In this document: piece after piece, positions 52,001 through 59,138 of the stretch
Layout of the letters: each line of letters begins with the position of its first letter
How positions within the stretch are numbered: the first letter of the stretch is position 1
Assembly: GCF_022870865.1 (NCBI RefSeq)
Contig: NZ_CP091508.1
Location: forward strand, 1,488,001-1,552,000
Source: Uruburuella testudinis
GTDB taxonomy: Bacteria; Pseudomonadota; Gammaproteobacteria; Burkholderiales; Neisseriaceae
Direction: 5' to 3'
Length of the DNA: 64,000 nt
Position numbers and translations under genes: made by a program
Notes under the pieces: generated by a model
What the model was told of the DNA's origin: nothing
The model's database searches: none
What the model saw: only the letters and a program-made list of their open reading frames with translations

Positions 52001-54989
52001 TGTCGATGATTTGCTGCTTATAAACGTTTTGAACGTAATCGGCTTGGTAATATTGCTCGACTGCGTATTTGTGCAGCCATTGTTCGGGGCGGCCGTCGTG
52101 GTAGATAAAGCCGAAATCATGTTTTTCTTTGCGGGTGACGCCGTCTTCGCCTACCGTAAAGAATGGCTCGGCTTCTCCGGCTTTGGTATAGGAAACAATA
52201 TGCTTGCTGCTGTCTAAATATTCGCGGGTGCGGAAATGGTTGTTTAGGTTTTGCAAGGATTTAACGCCGATTCGCGCGTCTGCGCCGGCTTCAATCGTGG
52301 CGCCGGCATTCACCAAACGATCAGCCAAACCCTGCGCCTGATGGCTCTCGTTTAATTCGAGGCCGATATTCAAACTGCCTTCAGAGGAAAGCTTCGCGCC
52401 TTCCTGATTGGTGATGTCTTTGGCTCCAATCGCCAAATGCTCGCGCGCGGCAACGGTTGCCGCTTTGGTTTCGCCGTTAACCGTTTCTTCCCGGTTCACC
52501 AGCTTAGCCGCTTCAATGCCGACCCAATCACCGTATACGCGCCCCGTACCGATATTCGATACGGTGCCGCCTGCTTCCAGCAGGGTGAGGCCGTTGCTGT
52601 TGATGAGGCCGCGGTTGGTGATGTTGTTGGCTTGAAGGTGCGTGTCGCTGCCGGATTGGATTTGACCCGTATCCGTATTGTTGATGCGCCTGGCTTCCAG
52701 CCGCACAAAGCGGCCGCCTGCCAAGGTGTGGCTGTTGTTGATGTCGCCTTCGCTGCTTAAGCGCAAGCCTTGCCCGGCGCGAATGTCTTGTTCGGCGCTG
52801 AAGCTGTCTTTGAGGTTGAGCGACAGATTCTGATTGGCCGCCAGCGCGCCTTGTTTGGCTAAGGTTTTGGCTTGCAGATCGAGGTTTTGCCCGGCAAGGA
52901 TTTCGCCGGAAGCGTTGTTCAGCGCTAAGGTTTGCTGGTTGCCGTCATGGATTTTGACGTCTTTGGCCGAGCTGATGAGGCCGCTTTGGTTGTTGAGGCC
53001 GTCTGAAACCTTGAGTTCGGTTGCCTCATCGCTGCGGATTTTGCCTTGATGGTTGTTAAGCTCGGTTGCTTCGACTTTCAGACGGCCTGTGTCGATTTGG
53101 CCGTTTTGGTTGTCGAGGGTTTGCACGGCACGGATGAGGGCATCTGGTGCGGCGGTTTGGCCGCTTCGGTTATTGAAATTTTGGCTGTTGATGCGGAGGC
53201 TGCCGGCCGATTGCAGTGTGCCGTTTTGGTTGCTCAGCGTTTGGGCGCGGAGGATGAGGCCGTCTGAAGATAAGAGACTGCCGCTGCGGTTGTTGAGCGT
53301 GTCAACCGCGATGTCGGCGCTGCCGCTGCGGATGCTGCCGTTTTGGTTGTTTAGCAGGCTGCCTTGTGCGCTCAGGCGGTGAAGGTTTAAAACCCCCTGA
53401 TTGTGCAAACTGCGGCGGCTGCTCAAAGCGACGTCGCCGTTGGCTGTGATTCGGCCGCGGTTGTCGAGGCCGTCTGAAACGGCGATGCGGCCGGCGGCCA
53501 ATGTTAACGGTGCAGCGGCGGGCGCGGTTTGGGTGCTGCCGTTACCGGCCGCGGTGGTGGGGGCAGGGGTGTTGCTGCTGTGATTGTTATTGCCGCTGCT
53601 GTTGTCGTTATCGTTATCGTTGTTGCCGCTGTCGGCCGGTGTGGCGCCGATTAAGCCGCTGCTGTGGTTGCGTATGCTGCCGGCACTGACGGCCAGAGCC
53701 TGCAAACCGGTTTGGGTAATCGTGCCGCTGTTGTTCAGACGGCCGGTTTCGATGTCGAACCGGGCGGCGTTGATGCGGCCGCTGTTGTTCAGATGGCCTG
53801 AATTGCGGATATCCAGCCCGCCGGCAGCGGCCAGCAAACCGCTGTTGTTGAAAGAGGCCGTCTGAATATTGGTGCGCCCTTGCGCGGAAATGCTGCCGCT
53901 GTTATCCAATGCGGTTGCTTTGACGGTAACGGCGGCACTGTCGGCGGCACCTTGGGTGTTGTTTGAGGCCACCATGCTGCCGCTGTTGCCGATGTTGCCG
54001 TCGGCGCTGAGCGTTACCCCGCCGGCAGCGGCAAAGATTTGCCCGGCATTGTGGATACCGACGCCTTTGTCGGTGCTGATTAAGGTAATCTTGCCCGCAT
54101 ACATGCCGCCCAATGCGCCGGTATCAATGGCGACTTTGGCGGTGTCGGCTGCGGGCGGGAGGCCGTCTGCAACAGCCCCGGGCACACCGTCGGCGCCCAT
54201 ATCATGATTACCTGCCGCCACTTGCAAATCATTCGCCCAAATGCCGGCATTCACCGCGGCGGCCTGCGCCAGAATGCGGGTGTAGTCGGCACCGGCGGTA
54301 TCCAAACCCCTGCCCTCTACCGCCACACGGCCGCCGCGCACCCGGAAGCCTTCCAGATGACCGTTGTTTAGCAGCGGTTTGCCTGTGGTGAGGGTGACCC
54401 CCGCCGCATTGATAAAGCCGCCGCCGTTCACCCGAATCCCCGCCGGGTTGGCCATCACCACCTCTGCGCGGCGGCCGGCGACCTCGATATAACCGTTGAG
54501 CAACGACGGATTGGCGCTGTTGACTTGGTTTACAATCACCCGCGCTTCGCCGCCGGCCAGCCACGGATTACCCTGCACCCAACCGCCCAGCTGCGTTTGC
54601 ACGTTGCGGCGGCTGTTGTTGAGCACCGCCCCTTTGCCGTCGACATCGAATTGGCGGTATTGGTTGACCGACACGCCGCCGGCAGAGGGCGTTTGAATAT
54701 TCACCTGCGGCAAACCGTTGGCCGTTTGCAGCACGGTCGGCTGCTGGTTTTGAGGGGCGGATTTGTCGGCGCCAATACCGGCGGCACGGGCAGGAAGCAC
54801 CAGCGCCAACCCCAAAGCCATCATCAATGAGAAACGCCACAGCGGCAACCGGAATGAGGCTGCCGCCGGCTGCGGTACGGCACCGCCGCCGTCTTGCGCA
54901 GACTTGCCCGCGCGGGCGGCGTTTTCAGCAACGGCAACCATGATGCCGCGTTTTTGATTGAAGATGACTTTGTAGAGGGTTTTGTTCAT
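46077..54989 (-). CDS. TpsA/CdiA-type contact-dependent inhibition exoprotein
   Basis: A 2970-residue secreted adhesin-toxin. An extended signal peptide occupies residues 1-~70 (MNKTLYKVIFNQKRGIMVAV, then a hydrophobic LMMALGLALVLPARA). The two-partner secretion domain follows (~75-330), with NSANPSLLNGYIEV and VVMANPAGIRVNG as the recognition motifs. A long filamentous-haemagglutinin repeat body is rich in NNSG/LNNQNG; near residue 455 lies a Asp/Asn/Ser/Gly low-complexity patch. AVENN (near 2657) marks the pretoxin. The tail of ~309 residues ends in HYIDRKIERGVTSSQVIDTV then AAVVINKNGQLVTTY, a pattern of BECR-fold RNases. Upstream is the TpsB transporter; downstream the immunity gene overlaps. 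Confidence 0.93.
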   Translation of the reverse strand: MNKTLYKVIFNQKRGIMVAVAENAARAGKSAQDGGGAVPQPAAASFRLPLWRFSLMMALGLALVLPARAAGIGADKSAPQNQQPTVLQTANGLPQVNIQTPSAGGVSVNQYRQFDVDGKGAVLNNSRRNVQTQLGGWVQGNPWLAGGEARVIVNQVNSANPSLLNGYIEVAGRRAEVVMANPAGIRVNGGGFINAAGVTLTTGKPLLNNGHLEGFRVRGGRVAVEGRGLDTAGADYTRILAQAAAVNAGIWANDLQVAAGNHDMGADGVPGAVADGLPPAADTAKVAIDTGALGGMYAGKITLISTDKGVGIHNAGQIFAAAGGVTLSADGNIGNSGSMVASNNTQGAADSAAVTVKATALDNSGSISAQGRTNIQTASFNNSGLLAAAGGLDIRNSGHLNNSGRINAARFDIETGRLNNSGTITQTGLQALAVSAGSIRNHSSGLIGATPADSGNNDNDNDNSSGNNNHSSNTPAPTTAAGNGSTQTAPAAAPLTLAAGRIAVSDGLDNRGRITANGDVALSSRRSLHNQGVLNLHRLSAQGSLLNNQNGSIRSGSADIAVDTLNNRSGSLLSSDGLILRAQTLSNQNGTLQSAGSLRINSQNFNNRSGQTAAPDALIRAVQTLDNQNGQIDTGRLKVEATELNNHQGKIRSDEATELKVSDGLNNQSGLISSAKDVKIHDGNQQTLALNNASGEILAGQNLDLQAKTLAKQGALAANQNLSLNLKDSFSAEQDIRAGQGLRLSSEGDINNSHTLAGGRFVRLEARRINNTDTGQIQSGSDTHLQANNITNRGLINSNGLTLLEAGGTVSNIGTGRVYGDWVGIEAAKLVNREETVNGETKAATVAAREHLAIGAKDITNQEGAKLSSEGSLNIGLELNESHQAQGLADRLVNAGATIEAGADARIGVKSLQNLNNHFRTREYLDSSKHIVSYTKAGEAEPFFTVGEDGVTRKEKHDFGFIYHDGRPEQWLHKYAVEQYYQADYVQNVYKQQIIDNRPAHILVGGNLQAEGNWLNHNSMILSGGAILGKGNIRNEADKDTVRTVNTGMLRRGSYDKHGFRGDRHIEFDKESGHIPSPPDSHPDFELKTAEVKEYGNALPPPEKTAAQAITRPSTVTGGGSSTAPINTLNTDTKLPASGLYTVNPANPAYWVETDPAFTNNKQWLGSDYMLNALNIDPNNIHKRLGDGYYEQKLINEQIARLTGYRRLDGYQSDEAQYQALMSAGITFAREQQLSPGIKLSAEQIARLTSDIVWLETQTLTLIDGSTVEVLAPKVYLTVKPDDLTAHGGLISADKLAMDSAGSIINSGTLAGRKVVDLSATDIKNSGLIQGGKVGLRADDVHIEGGTVSADTLLAVEADRLRIASTTATGGDERNGQTQIDRVAALYVNNASDGRLSLKANENIDFVAANLRNEAANGQTQIVSDGHIDLGTAKLSSHSKQGELSDRNHRHVAQTSEAGTVIGAAGDILISAKDDLTIRQGSIAGDGGRTTLSGRNVDISEGRQTLDLDDSLYNESRSMVSKTTSLDQYRRQHDEAVGSSIEGKEVVVRAGQDVNVRGSRVVSDGLTVLTAGNDVNITAAENAYSDHEFHERKRSGFTASLANGVAAVGYSKSRHSLQQDGTSQSLTLSRIGSSTGNTALLAGDALNISAGRLNTGGDLNLQGRAVNLDAAYITDSSRSEQQSKQSGLSIGVTYNPIAAAKTAYDQSMAGSQNSGSAVGTWFARDLAALKAAQAAMTPLVVSGGRSKSSAEQNNSRTQAVVSELAAGQHLNIIATEGGIRSEGAQISAEGDALLSARDSIRLGFAADGQNQSAQSRRSGLSIDNRDHLMPLGSFNERGQGEGALNHLTGSSLSVGGAAALQSGRDIDVIGSTIVAQNTLSLNAADNITILSGQNRQSLSETQVGSGIGSAQISDTEYFSGWMKNRQDSHSSQVEQVKSQVGSLGGNVNMQAGAGYTQQVADVAAAKDINITANNIDILDDYNRGSSHQSERDVKIGTFAKVSSPLIELAYAVEDAVDSNAGDRTRALQGMAAAAQGYQLYDAVGKVTDAAARNTKVAADALKNGVAVNPDDLQQGAVLAKAEAGVGFKTANASQNQSYADSRRNTLSAGGNLTLQSTAGDIRLQHTAASAGGTLSLDSAKDISLESGRSSQHSDGKNSSFGASVGVGASVGAQTGIYVYAEAGATKGRHRLDAGSYNPTELNAGHIRLNSRGDTTLRGATATANRIDADVKGRLNIESVQDTLSQESKQSGAGARIQIALGSAWEASGNFNQSKASGSSNTVHTQSGLFAGDGGYHINAGSVQLKGGAIASTAAKENNGLTTGALTFEDIQNHSSYNAFSVSLSGSYGGSLSSGETFQQSSLGQASATAGQGMSQGPSYSPTLPQYESGGDSSTTRATLSAGRLNIGGEQTTVEALGIHSNTETAHQKLAELPDIQQILRNQQAAASATADITSAVRTFSGNMAAEAQKTQQQAYEQLQTAIKNNDAAQIEAAVQQYNQAQQSAKDWGIGGSKARALNAVSTVVTGALGGQNGLQTATNALAPYAAETIGQTFGQNGSNPNETAQLLSHALLAGILAAGNGGDFGAGAAAGAGAEVTAKVITEVLAGKEAANHPNLLSEEQKTTIRDLSAAVGALASGLSGGSAADIQRGGVVGQNAVENNWLSSPEVERLIQLGKACNGGAGLTQACAERDKLKALDVARDLRLLTACQNAQSTQCLNLKREATIAMGGLSVGYLQQYGMSQEAKNAHNQEYSSTDAAVLMASGYTPEQIAANTKLTHAVAQFLGDLSVVGTIRDFKEADTVSEYAIATIFAMPGLKQAEKVRYIGDFRKAYQAAKETGDLKAAKELLELARNAEKLPNNFRQLAQKEKELQLHGQNFGKLGVVIKNPNIQISGLRKHYIDRKIERGVTSSQVIDTVQNPSLILKQSNGGFLFLSQDAAVVINKNGQLVTTYGKSYFDKNIHNILDRVK

Positions 54990-55036
54990 GGCGGTTGACT
55001 GGCGGTAAAAGATGAAATCAAAACGGGCCGGCTGCT

Positions 55037-56821
55037 TTAAAACGAATAATTCAAGCTGAAGCCCAAGACGGTATCGGCCGTCTGAAAGTGGGCGGGCTTT
55101 TTAAAGGGCTTGCCGGCAAAGACGTCGTAATAAAGATTGCCGCCAAGCTTGAACTGCCCTTTGAGGCCGACCACGCCGCCGGCCAGCGTTTGCCCGAGCA
55201 GGTAAGACGCGGAGCGGCCGGATACGTGCCCGACGTCGGCGCCGATGTAGGCCAGATGGCCGGGGCGGTATTGCCAACCCACATCGTTGCGCCAATACCA
55301 GCCGCGCTCGGCCGCCAGCGTGAGTTCGCCGTCAAAGCCGCGCACGCTGTAACGGCCGCCGATGGCGAGTTTGTCTTGCTGCACCAGCGGAGTTTTGTTC
55401 CATTGGGCATGAATGGATGTGTCGTAGGCAAACGCTTGCCTGCCGAGGGTGAAGGGCAGGTTGAAATCGGCATCGGCAGTGATGATTTTCATGCGCGAAG
55501 TGCCCTCGCCAAAAGCTTCTTCCGGCGAGGGCAAGCTGCGGTTGGCACCGGTGCCGCGTTTGTAGGCGGCAGCCAGATTGAGGGTGGCGTTGCCGAGATA
55601 TTCTCTATGACTCAGACCGATTTGCCAACCGGCGGTTTGGCGGCGCTGCACACCGATTTCGGCATCATTGATAAAGCTGTATGACGCCTGTTTCCATAAT
55701 TTCAGCGTGGCGTGGCTTTTGCGGCGGCCATCACGGTAGAGCAGGCGGGTGAGGCCGAGGTCGGTAGTGAAGCGCTCGCCGTTGTAATCGTAGTTTTCAC
55801 TGTCGCCCGCCACCGCTTGATGATAGCGGTAGCGGTTGTGGTTAAACGCCCACAGCCAGTTGCCGAACGGCACGGAATAATGCACGGCCAGCGATTTGCT
55901 GCCGCTGCCGGTGGTGCGGCCGCCGGCATCGGTATAACGGGCTTTATGCCCCAAATCACGGCCGTACGACAGATAAAACAAATCGCTCAGCCCCAGCGGA
56001 TTGTCGGCCGAAAAGGCGACATTGCCCTGATATTTGCCGGTGGCTTTGCTGCCGGAATCGTCGATACCTAATGAGAGGCGGTAAGGCAAAGTTTGCTGTT
56101 GCCAGTGCACCACCACATCGCTTTCATCGGGCGCAGTGCCCGGCACAATTTGGATATCGGCTTCGGCAGTAGGAATACGCTTGAGGTTTTCCAGACCCTG
56201 CTCCAAACCGCGTAAATTCAGGATTTGGCCGTCTGAAACGGGAAATTCGTTTTGAAAAGCAGCAATGCGCCCGGCAGTGCTGCCGGGGCGGTCGGCCCCT
56301 TCGATGCGGAGGGTGCCGATACGGCCGGGAATCACCGTTAACACCAATACGCCCGTTTTTAAGTCTTGCGGCGCCGCCAGAATACGGGTGGTGGTGTAGC
56401 CCTTGGCAATCACGGCATTTTGCGCCAAAGTCATAATATGGTTAATGCCTTGCGCCCCCAAACACATACCCGGCGTAAAACCCGATTCAGCCAGCGCCTG
56501 CTTGAGGGCGAAACGGAAATGTACAGCTTCATCACCCTCAAGGCGGATTTGCCGCACCGCAAAGCAGGGCGATTCGGCTTGCGCTAAAGAAAATGTAGCC
56601 CCCGGTTGTGCCTGTGTTTCATCCAAACGGACATCGGCGTGGGGCTGCATCTGTTGCTGTAAGTGTTGTTGGCGCTGCTGCTCGCGTTGGAACTGCTGTT
56701 GCTGCAAACGCTCGGCCTGTATTTGGGCTTCGGGCGGGATATCTGCGGCGGCCGGATGGGGCGCCAGGGTCATCAGGCAGCATAGGGCAACGGGCTTGAG
56801 GCGCGAAGACATACTTGTCAT
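55037..56821 (-). CDS. TpsB/CdiB-type outer-membrane transporter
   Basis: A 594-residue Omp85-superfamily protein of the FhaC/ShlB type that exports its TpsA partner to the cell surface. It has a signal peptide (SSRLKPVALCCLMTLAPHPA), a Gln-rich linker (QQQQFQREQQRQQHLQQQM), POTRA domains (ACLGAQGINHIM-like stretch near residue 125; VLTVIPGRIGTLRIEG) and a C-terminal beta-barrel. The barrel includes the conserved RYSVRGFDGELTLAAERGWY, carrying the [VIL]-R-G-[YF] motif of loop L6, and ends in LGFSLNYSF with a terminal phenylalanine. The gene ends 47 bp upstream of cdiA, so both are in one operon. A start at 56812 is also possible. Confidence 0.94.
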   Translation of the reverse strand: MTSMSSRLKPVALCCLMTLAPHPAAADIPPEAQIQAERLQQQQFQREQQRQQHLQQQMQPHADVRLDETQAQPGATFSLAQAESPCFAVRQIRLEGDEAVHFRFALKQALAESGFTPGMCLGAQGINHIMTLAQNAVIAKGYTTTRILAAPQDLKTGVLVLTVIPGRIGTLRIEGADRPGSTAGRIAAFQNEFPVSDGQILNLRGLEQGLENLKRIPTAEADIQIVPGTAPDESDVVVHWQQQTLPYRLSLGIDDSGSKATGKYQGNVAFSADNPLGLSDLFYLSYGRDLGHKARYTDAGGRTTGSGSKSLAVHYSVPFGNWLWAFNHNRYRYHQAVAGDSENYDYNGERFTTDLGLTRLLYRDGRRKSHATLKLWKQASYSFINDAEIGVQRRQTAGWQIGLSHREYLGNATLNLAAAYKRGTGANRSLPSPEEAFGEGTSRMKIITADADFNLPFTLGRQAFAYDTSIHAQWNKTPLVQQDKLAIGGRYSVRGFDGELTLAAERGWYWRNDVGWQYRPGHLAYIGADVGHVSGRSASYLLGQTLAGGVVGLKGQFKLGGNLYYDVFAGKPFKKPAHFQTADTVLGFSLNYSF

Positions 56822-56992
56822 ATTTGTTGGGATTGGTTAATAAAGTATTAAGTTATGATATCTAATATTTATGTGACGGTAAAAGGAATGATTACTTTTT
56901 AGGGGATGAAGTGTTGTATTATTGGTTCATAATGAAAGCAGAGGTTGGTTTTCTGCCGGTCTGAAGCCTTGCAAAATACGGTTTTATTGACC

Positions 56993-57050
56993 CGCTCACA
57001 AAATAATCTGACCGCATTGGCTTATTTTTTAAATGAGCATTGTGTTGGAA
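56993..57050. repeat. Worn family 1 repeat
   Basis: CCGCTCACAAAATAATCTGA and CCGCATTGGCTTATTTTTTA followed by AATGAGCATTG: shortened, imperfect inverted ends like those of the family 1 element, with the core lost. Confidence 0.55.
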
Positions 57051-57138
57051 TGTGCCCAAGCATTGTGTGATTCAGGAGCAGATTGATCAGGCAGATTGAA
57101 ATGAATATTTGGTTGGAAAGGCAGTTGGCAAAGATATC

Positions 57139-57170
57139 AGGCCGTCTGAAAATAGCTTCAGACGGCTTTG
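57139..57170. terminator. Uptake-sequence hairpin downstream of ypfJ
   Basis: AGGCCGTCTGAAAA and GCTTCAGACGGCTTT form a hairpin 15 bp past the ypfJ stop; the right arm has one mismatch to the uptake sequence (GGCTTT). Confidence 0.7.
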
Positions 57171-57184
57171 GATTTGAAACGGTT

Positions 57185-58027
57185 TCAGCCGGCGCTGAAG
57201 GTGTTGCATTGGTTGATGTCGCCGCTTTGCAGGCCGCGTTTGAACCAGGCCAGGCGTTCGGCGGATGAGCCGTGAGTGAAGCTGTCGGGCACGGCGTAGC
57301 CTTGCGATTGTTGTTGCAGGCGGTCGTCGCCCACGGCTTCGGCAGCGCTGAAGGCTTCTTCGATATCGCCGCTTTCAAACAGCTGCTCTGATTCGGCATG
57401 GTTGGCCCAGATGCCGGCGAAACAGTCGGCCTGCAATTCGAGTTTCACCGATAAGGCGTTGGCCTGACGGCTGCCGGCGCTTTGTTGGGCTTGGTTGACT
57501 TGCGGCAGGATACCGAGCAGGTTTTGAACGTGGTGGCCGACTTCGTGGGCGATCACGTAGGCAAAAGCGGTGTCGCCGGATGCGCCGAGCTTGTTGCGCA
57601 TGTCTTCATAAAATGAGAGGTCGATATACACTTTGCGGTCGGCCGGGCAATAAAAAGGCCCCATGGCGGCTTGGCCGGTGCCGCAGGCGGTTTGGGTGCC
57701 TGCGGTGTAGAGCACCATGGTGGGCGGGGTGTAGCGGCTGCCGTTGCGGGCGAAATAGTTGCTCCAGGTGGTTTCGGTATCGGCCAGCACCACGCGTGCC
57801 AATTCGTTGAGCTGGGCTTCCTGCTCGCTCGGCAGGGTGCTTTGCCGGGCGGTTTGGGTGCCGACGGCCGGGGTGCCGACAATGCCCGACAGGTCGACGC
57901 CGTAATAGGCGCCGACCAGCAAAATGATGATGCCGAGTATGCCGGTGCTTTTGCCTCCGATGCGGCGGCCGCTTTGGCCGCGGCGGTCTTCTACGTTTGA
58001 GCTTTGGTTGCGTCCTCGCCAGCGCAT
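57185..58027 (-). CDS. ypfJ: YpfJ-type putative neutral zinc metallopeptidase
   Basis: A 280-residue inner-membrane protein. The N-terminal part carries GRRIGGKSTGILGIIILLVG near residue 20-40, a single membrane helix. The zinc-binding HEVGHHVQNLLG (HExxH) lies near residue 165, preceded by GDTAFAYVIA and followed by LELQADCFAGIWAN, which holds the third ligand glutamate/aspartate region. KVYIDLSFYEDM is also characteristic. Proteins of this family are annotated as neutral zinc metallopeptidases, but their substrate is unknown. It is monocistronic. Confidence 0.9.
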   Translation of the reverse strand: MRWRGRNQSSNVEDRRGQSGRRIGGKSTGILGIIILLVGAYYGVDLSGIVGTPAVGTQTARQSTLPSEQEAQLNELARVVLADTETTWSNYFARNGSRYTPPTMVLYTAGTQTACGTGQAAMGPFYCPADRKVYIDLSFYEDMRNKLGASGDTAFAYVIAHEVGHHVQNLLGILPQVNQAQQSAGSRQANALSVKLELQADCFAGIWANHAESEQLFESGDIEEAFSAAEAVGDDRLQQQSQGYAVPDSFTHGSSAERLAWFKRGLQSGDINQCNTFSAG

Positions 58028-58152
58028 AGCGGGTATCCTTTGGTTGAAATCAAACGGTTGGTATTATACGGCAGTTTGTTTGGGTGTGAGTGGGTTTGCA
58101 TCATGCGGCGGGTTTTCGGGCCGGATGGTTGTCGCGTTTTTCAGACGGCCTC

Positions 58153-58168
58153 GGGTGTCCGGACACCC
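58153..58168. repeat. Perfect 16-bp palindrome, fused family 2 ends
   Basis: GGGTGTCC-GGACACCC is a perfect palindrome directly downstream of hslR. It equals the two terminal repeats of the family 2 element joined without any interior, so it may be a deletion remnant; it may also act as a small terminator stem. Confidence 0.6.
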
Positions 58169-58174
58169 TCGGGG

Positions 58175-58576
58175 TTACCAGTCGCCGCGTTTGACTTTGT
58201 CGATTTGGCGGCGGTCGCGTTTGGTGGGGCGGCCGTCGGGGTAGGCGGCGCTGCTGCGGCCGGCTTGGTCGAGCAGTTTTTGTTGTTCGCGCAATTCGGC
58301 GGTTTTCATGTCTTCCTGATAAAGTTGGCGCGCTTCAGGCGCCGGGCGGCGCTGGTGGTTGAGTGCGAGCACTTTGATTTTGTAGGGCAGGGAGTTGAGG
58401 GTAAGGTCGATGATGTCGCCTGTGCCGATGTTTTTGCTGTTTTTCACTTTGTCGCCGTTAACGCGCACACGCCCGAGCTCGATGTGTTTTTGTGCCAGCG
58501 AGCGGGTTTTGAAAAAGCGGGCGGCCCACAGCCATTTGTCGAGCCGCATGGCGGTATCGGTGTCGGATGATTTCAT
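58175..58576 (-). CDS. hslR: S4-domain RNA-binding protein, heat-shock protein 15 type
   Basis: A 133-residue basic protein. Residues ~8-70 form an S4 RNA-binding domain (MRLDKWLWAARFFKTRSLAQ, then HIELGRVRVNGDKVK), followed by a lysine/arginine-rich C-terminal tail (PTKRDRRQIDKVKRGDW). This is the Hsp15/HslR pattern; in E. coli the protein binds free 50S subunits with stalled nascent chains. The start at 58576 is MKSSDTD. A long upstream repeat (58597-58763) abuts the promoter region. Confidence 0.9.
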   Translation of the reverse strand: MKSSDTDTAMRLDKWLWAARFFKTRSLAQKHIELGRVRVNGDKVKNSKNIGTGDIIDLTLNSLPYKIKVLALNHQRRPAPEARQLYQEDMKTAELREQQKLLDQAGRSSAAYPDGRPTKRDRRQIDKVKRGDW

Positions 58577-58596
58577 ATTCGTTTTTTGCGGCACTG

Positions 58597-58763
58597 TAGG
58601 GTATTCTGACCATTCGGTTTATGGGGGGCTTTTTGCCTCTGAAAACGTATCTGCTGGGTTAAAAATGCCTCGCAAGATGTCTGATCTTGCTGCGTTTTTT
58701 TGCCCGGAATCTGCATTTTGGAAGCAAAATCCCCTCGTAAACGACTACATCAAAACACCCTAG
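58597..58763. repeat. Palindromic intergenic repeat, family 2, long copy
   Basis: A 167-bp element with ends TAGGGTATTCTGACCATTCG and CATCAAAACACCCTAG. Inside it has ACGTATCTGCTGGGTTAAAA and CCTCGCAAGATGTCTGATC, a self-complementary GCAAGATGTCTGATCTTGC hairpin, TGGAATCTGCATTT-type sequence and CCCCTCGTAAACGAC. It closely parallels the copy at 28204-28370 in order and length. Confidence 0.82.
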
Positions 58764-59138
58764 TGCGTTGCCGATGGGTGGAAAATCTTATTATAGCGGA
58801 ACTGTTTTGTCTTCTCTATCGCAATGCCGTCTGAAACGGATGCGGTTTGTGTTTGCCGGCTTGCGGGCTATGGCCGATACAGAAAAGCGGCAGGGTTGAT
58901 AGGCAGTATGGTGTTTATTAAAAATATTTGAGGCCGTCTGAAATATAGATATTGATTAATCTGTTGCTTTTTTGTTTTGAATTTACATGCAATTTTAATA
59001 TAAAAATATTTTATTATTAACAATTAAATTTTAGTATGTAAAAAGTAGTTATTAAGTGTTATGATATAACATATTTAAAAATACCGGTGCGGGAATTTTC
59101 CGGTTTGATGAATCATCGGCGAAGGGTCACAATTTATA
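58764..59138. other. AT-rich control region upstream of the TonB receptor
   Basis: About 375 bases without a gene. The stretch 58960-59100 is strongly AT-rich and includes the Zur-type box at 59057-59071. Uptake sequences are at 58824-58834 and 58932-58941. A -10-like TATAAC/TATTTAAAAAT lies next to the box, so bound repressor would cover the promoter. Confidence 0.6.
59057..59071 (+). promoter_or_regulatory. Zur-type operator
   Basis: TGTTATGATATAACA, a perfect inverted repeat (TGTTAT-N3-ATAACA). It matches the core of the zinc-repressor Zur site as known from E. coli and Neisseria. It lies 67 bp before the start codon of the receptor gene, overlapping the likely promoter. This predicts zinc-repressed expression. 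Confidence 0.78.

Larger units (their letters stand above)
56822..57184. other. Upstream region of the tps/cdi operon
   Basis: Over 360 bases without a gene. AT-rich DNA at 56822-56930 probably holds the promoter of the cdiB-cdiA operon on the minus strand (for instance TACAAC and TATTAA-like hexamers), but no operator is evident. A worn family 1 repeat is at 56993-57050 and an uptake-sequence hairpin ends the ypfJ gene at 57139-57170. Confidence 0.5.
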
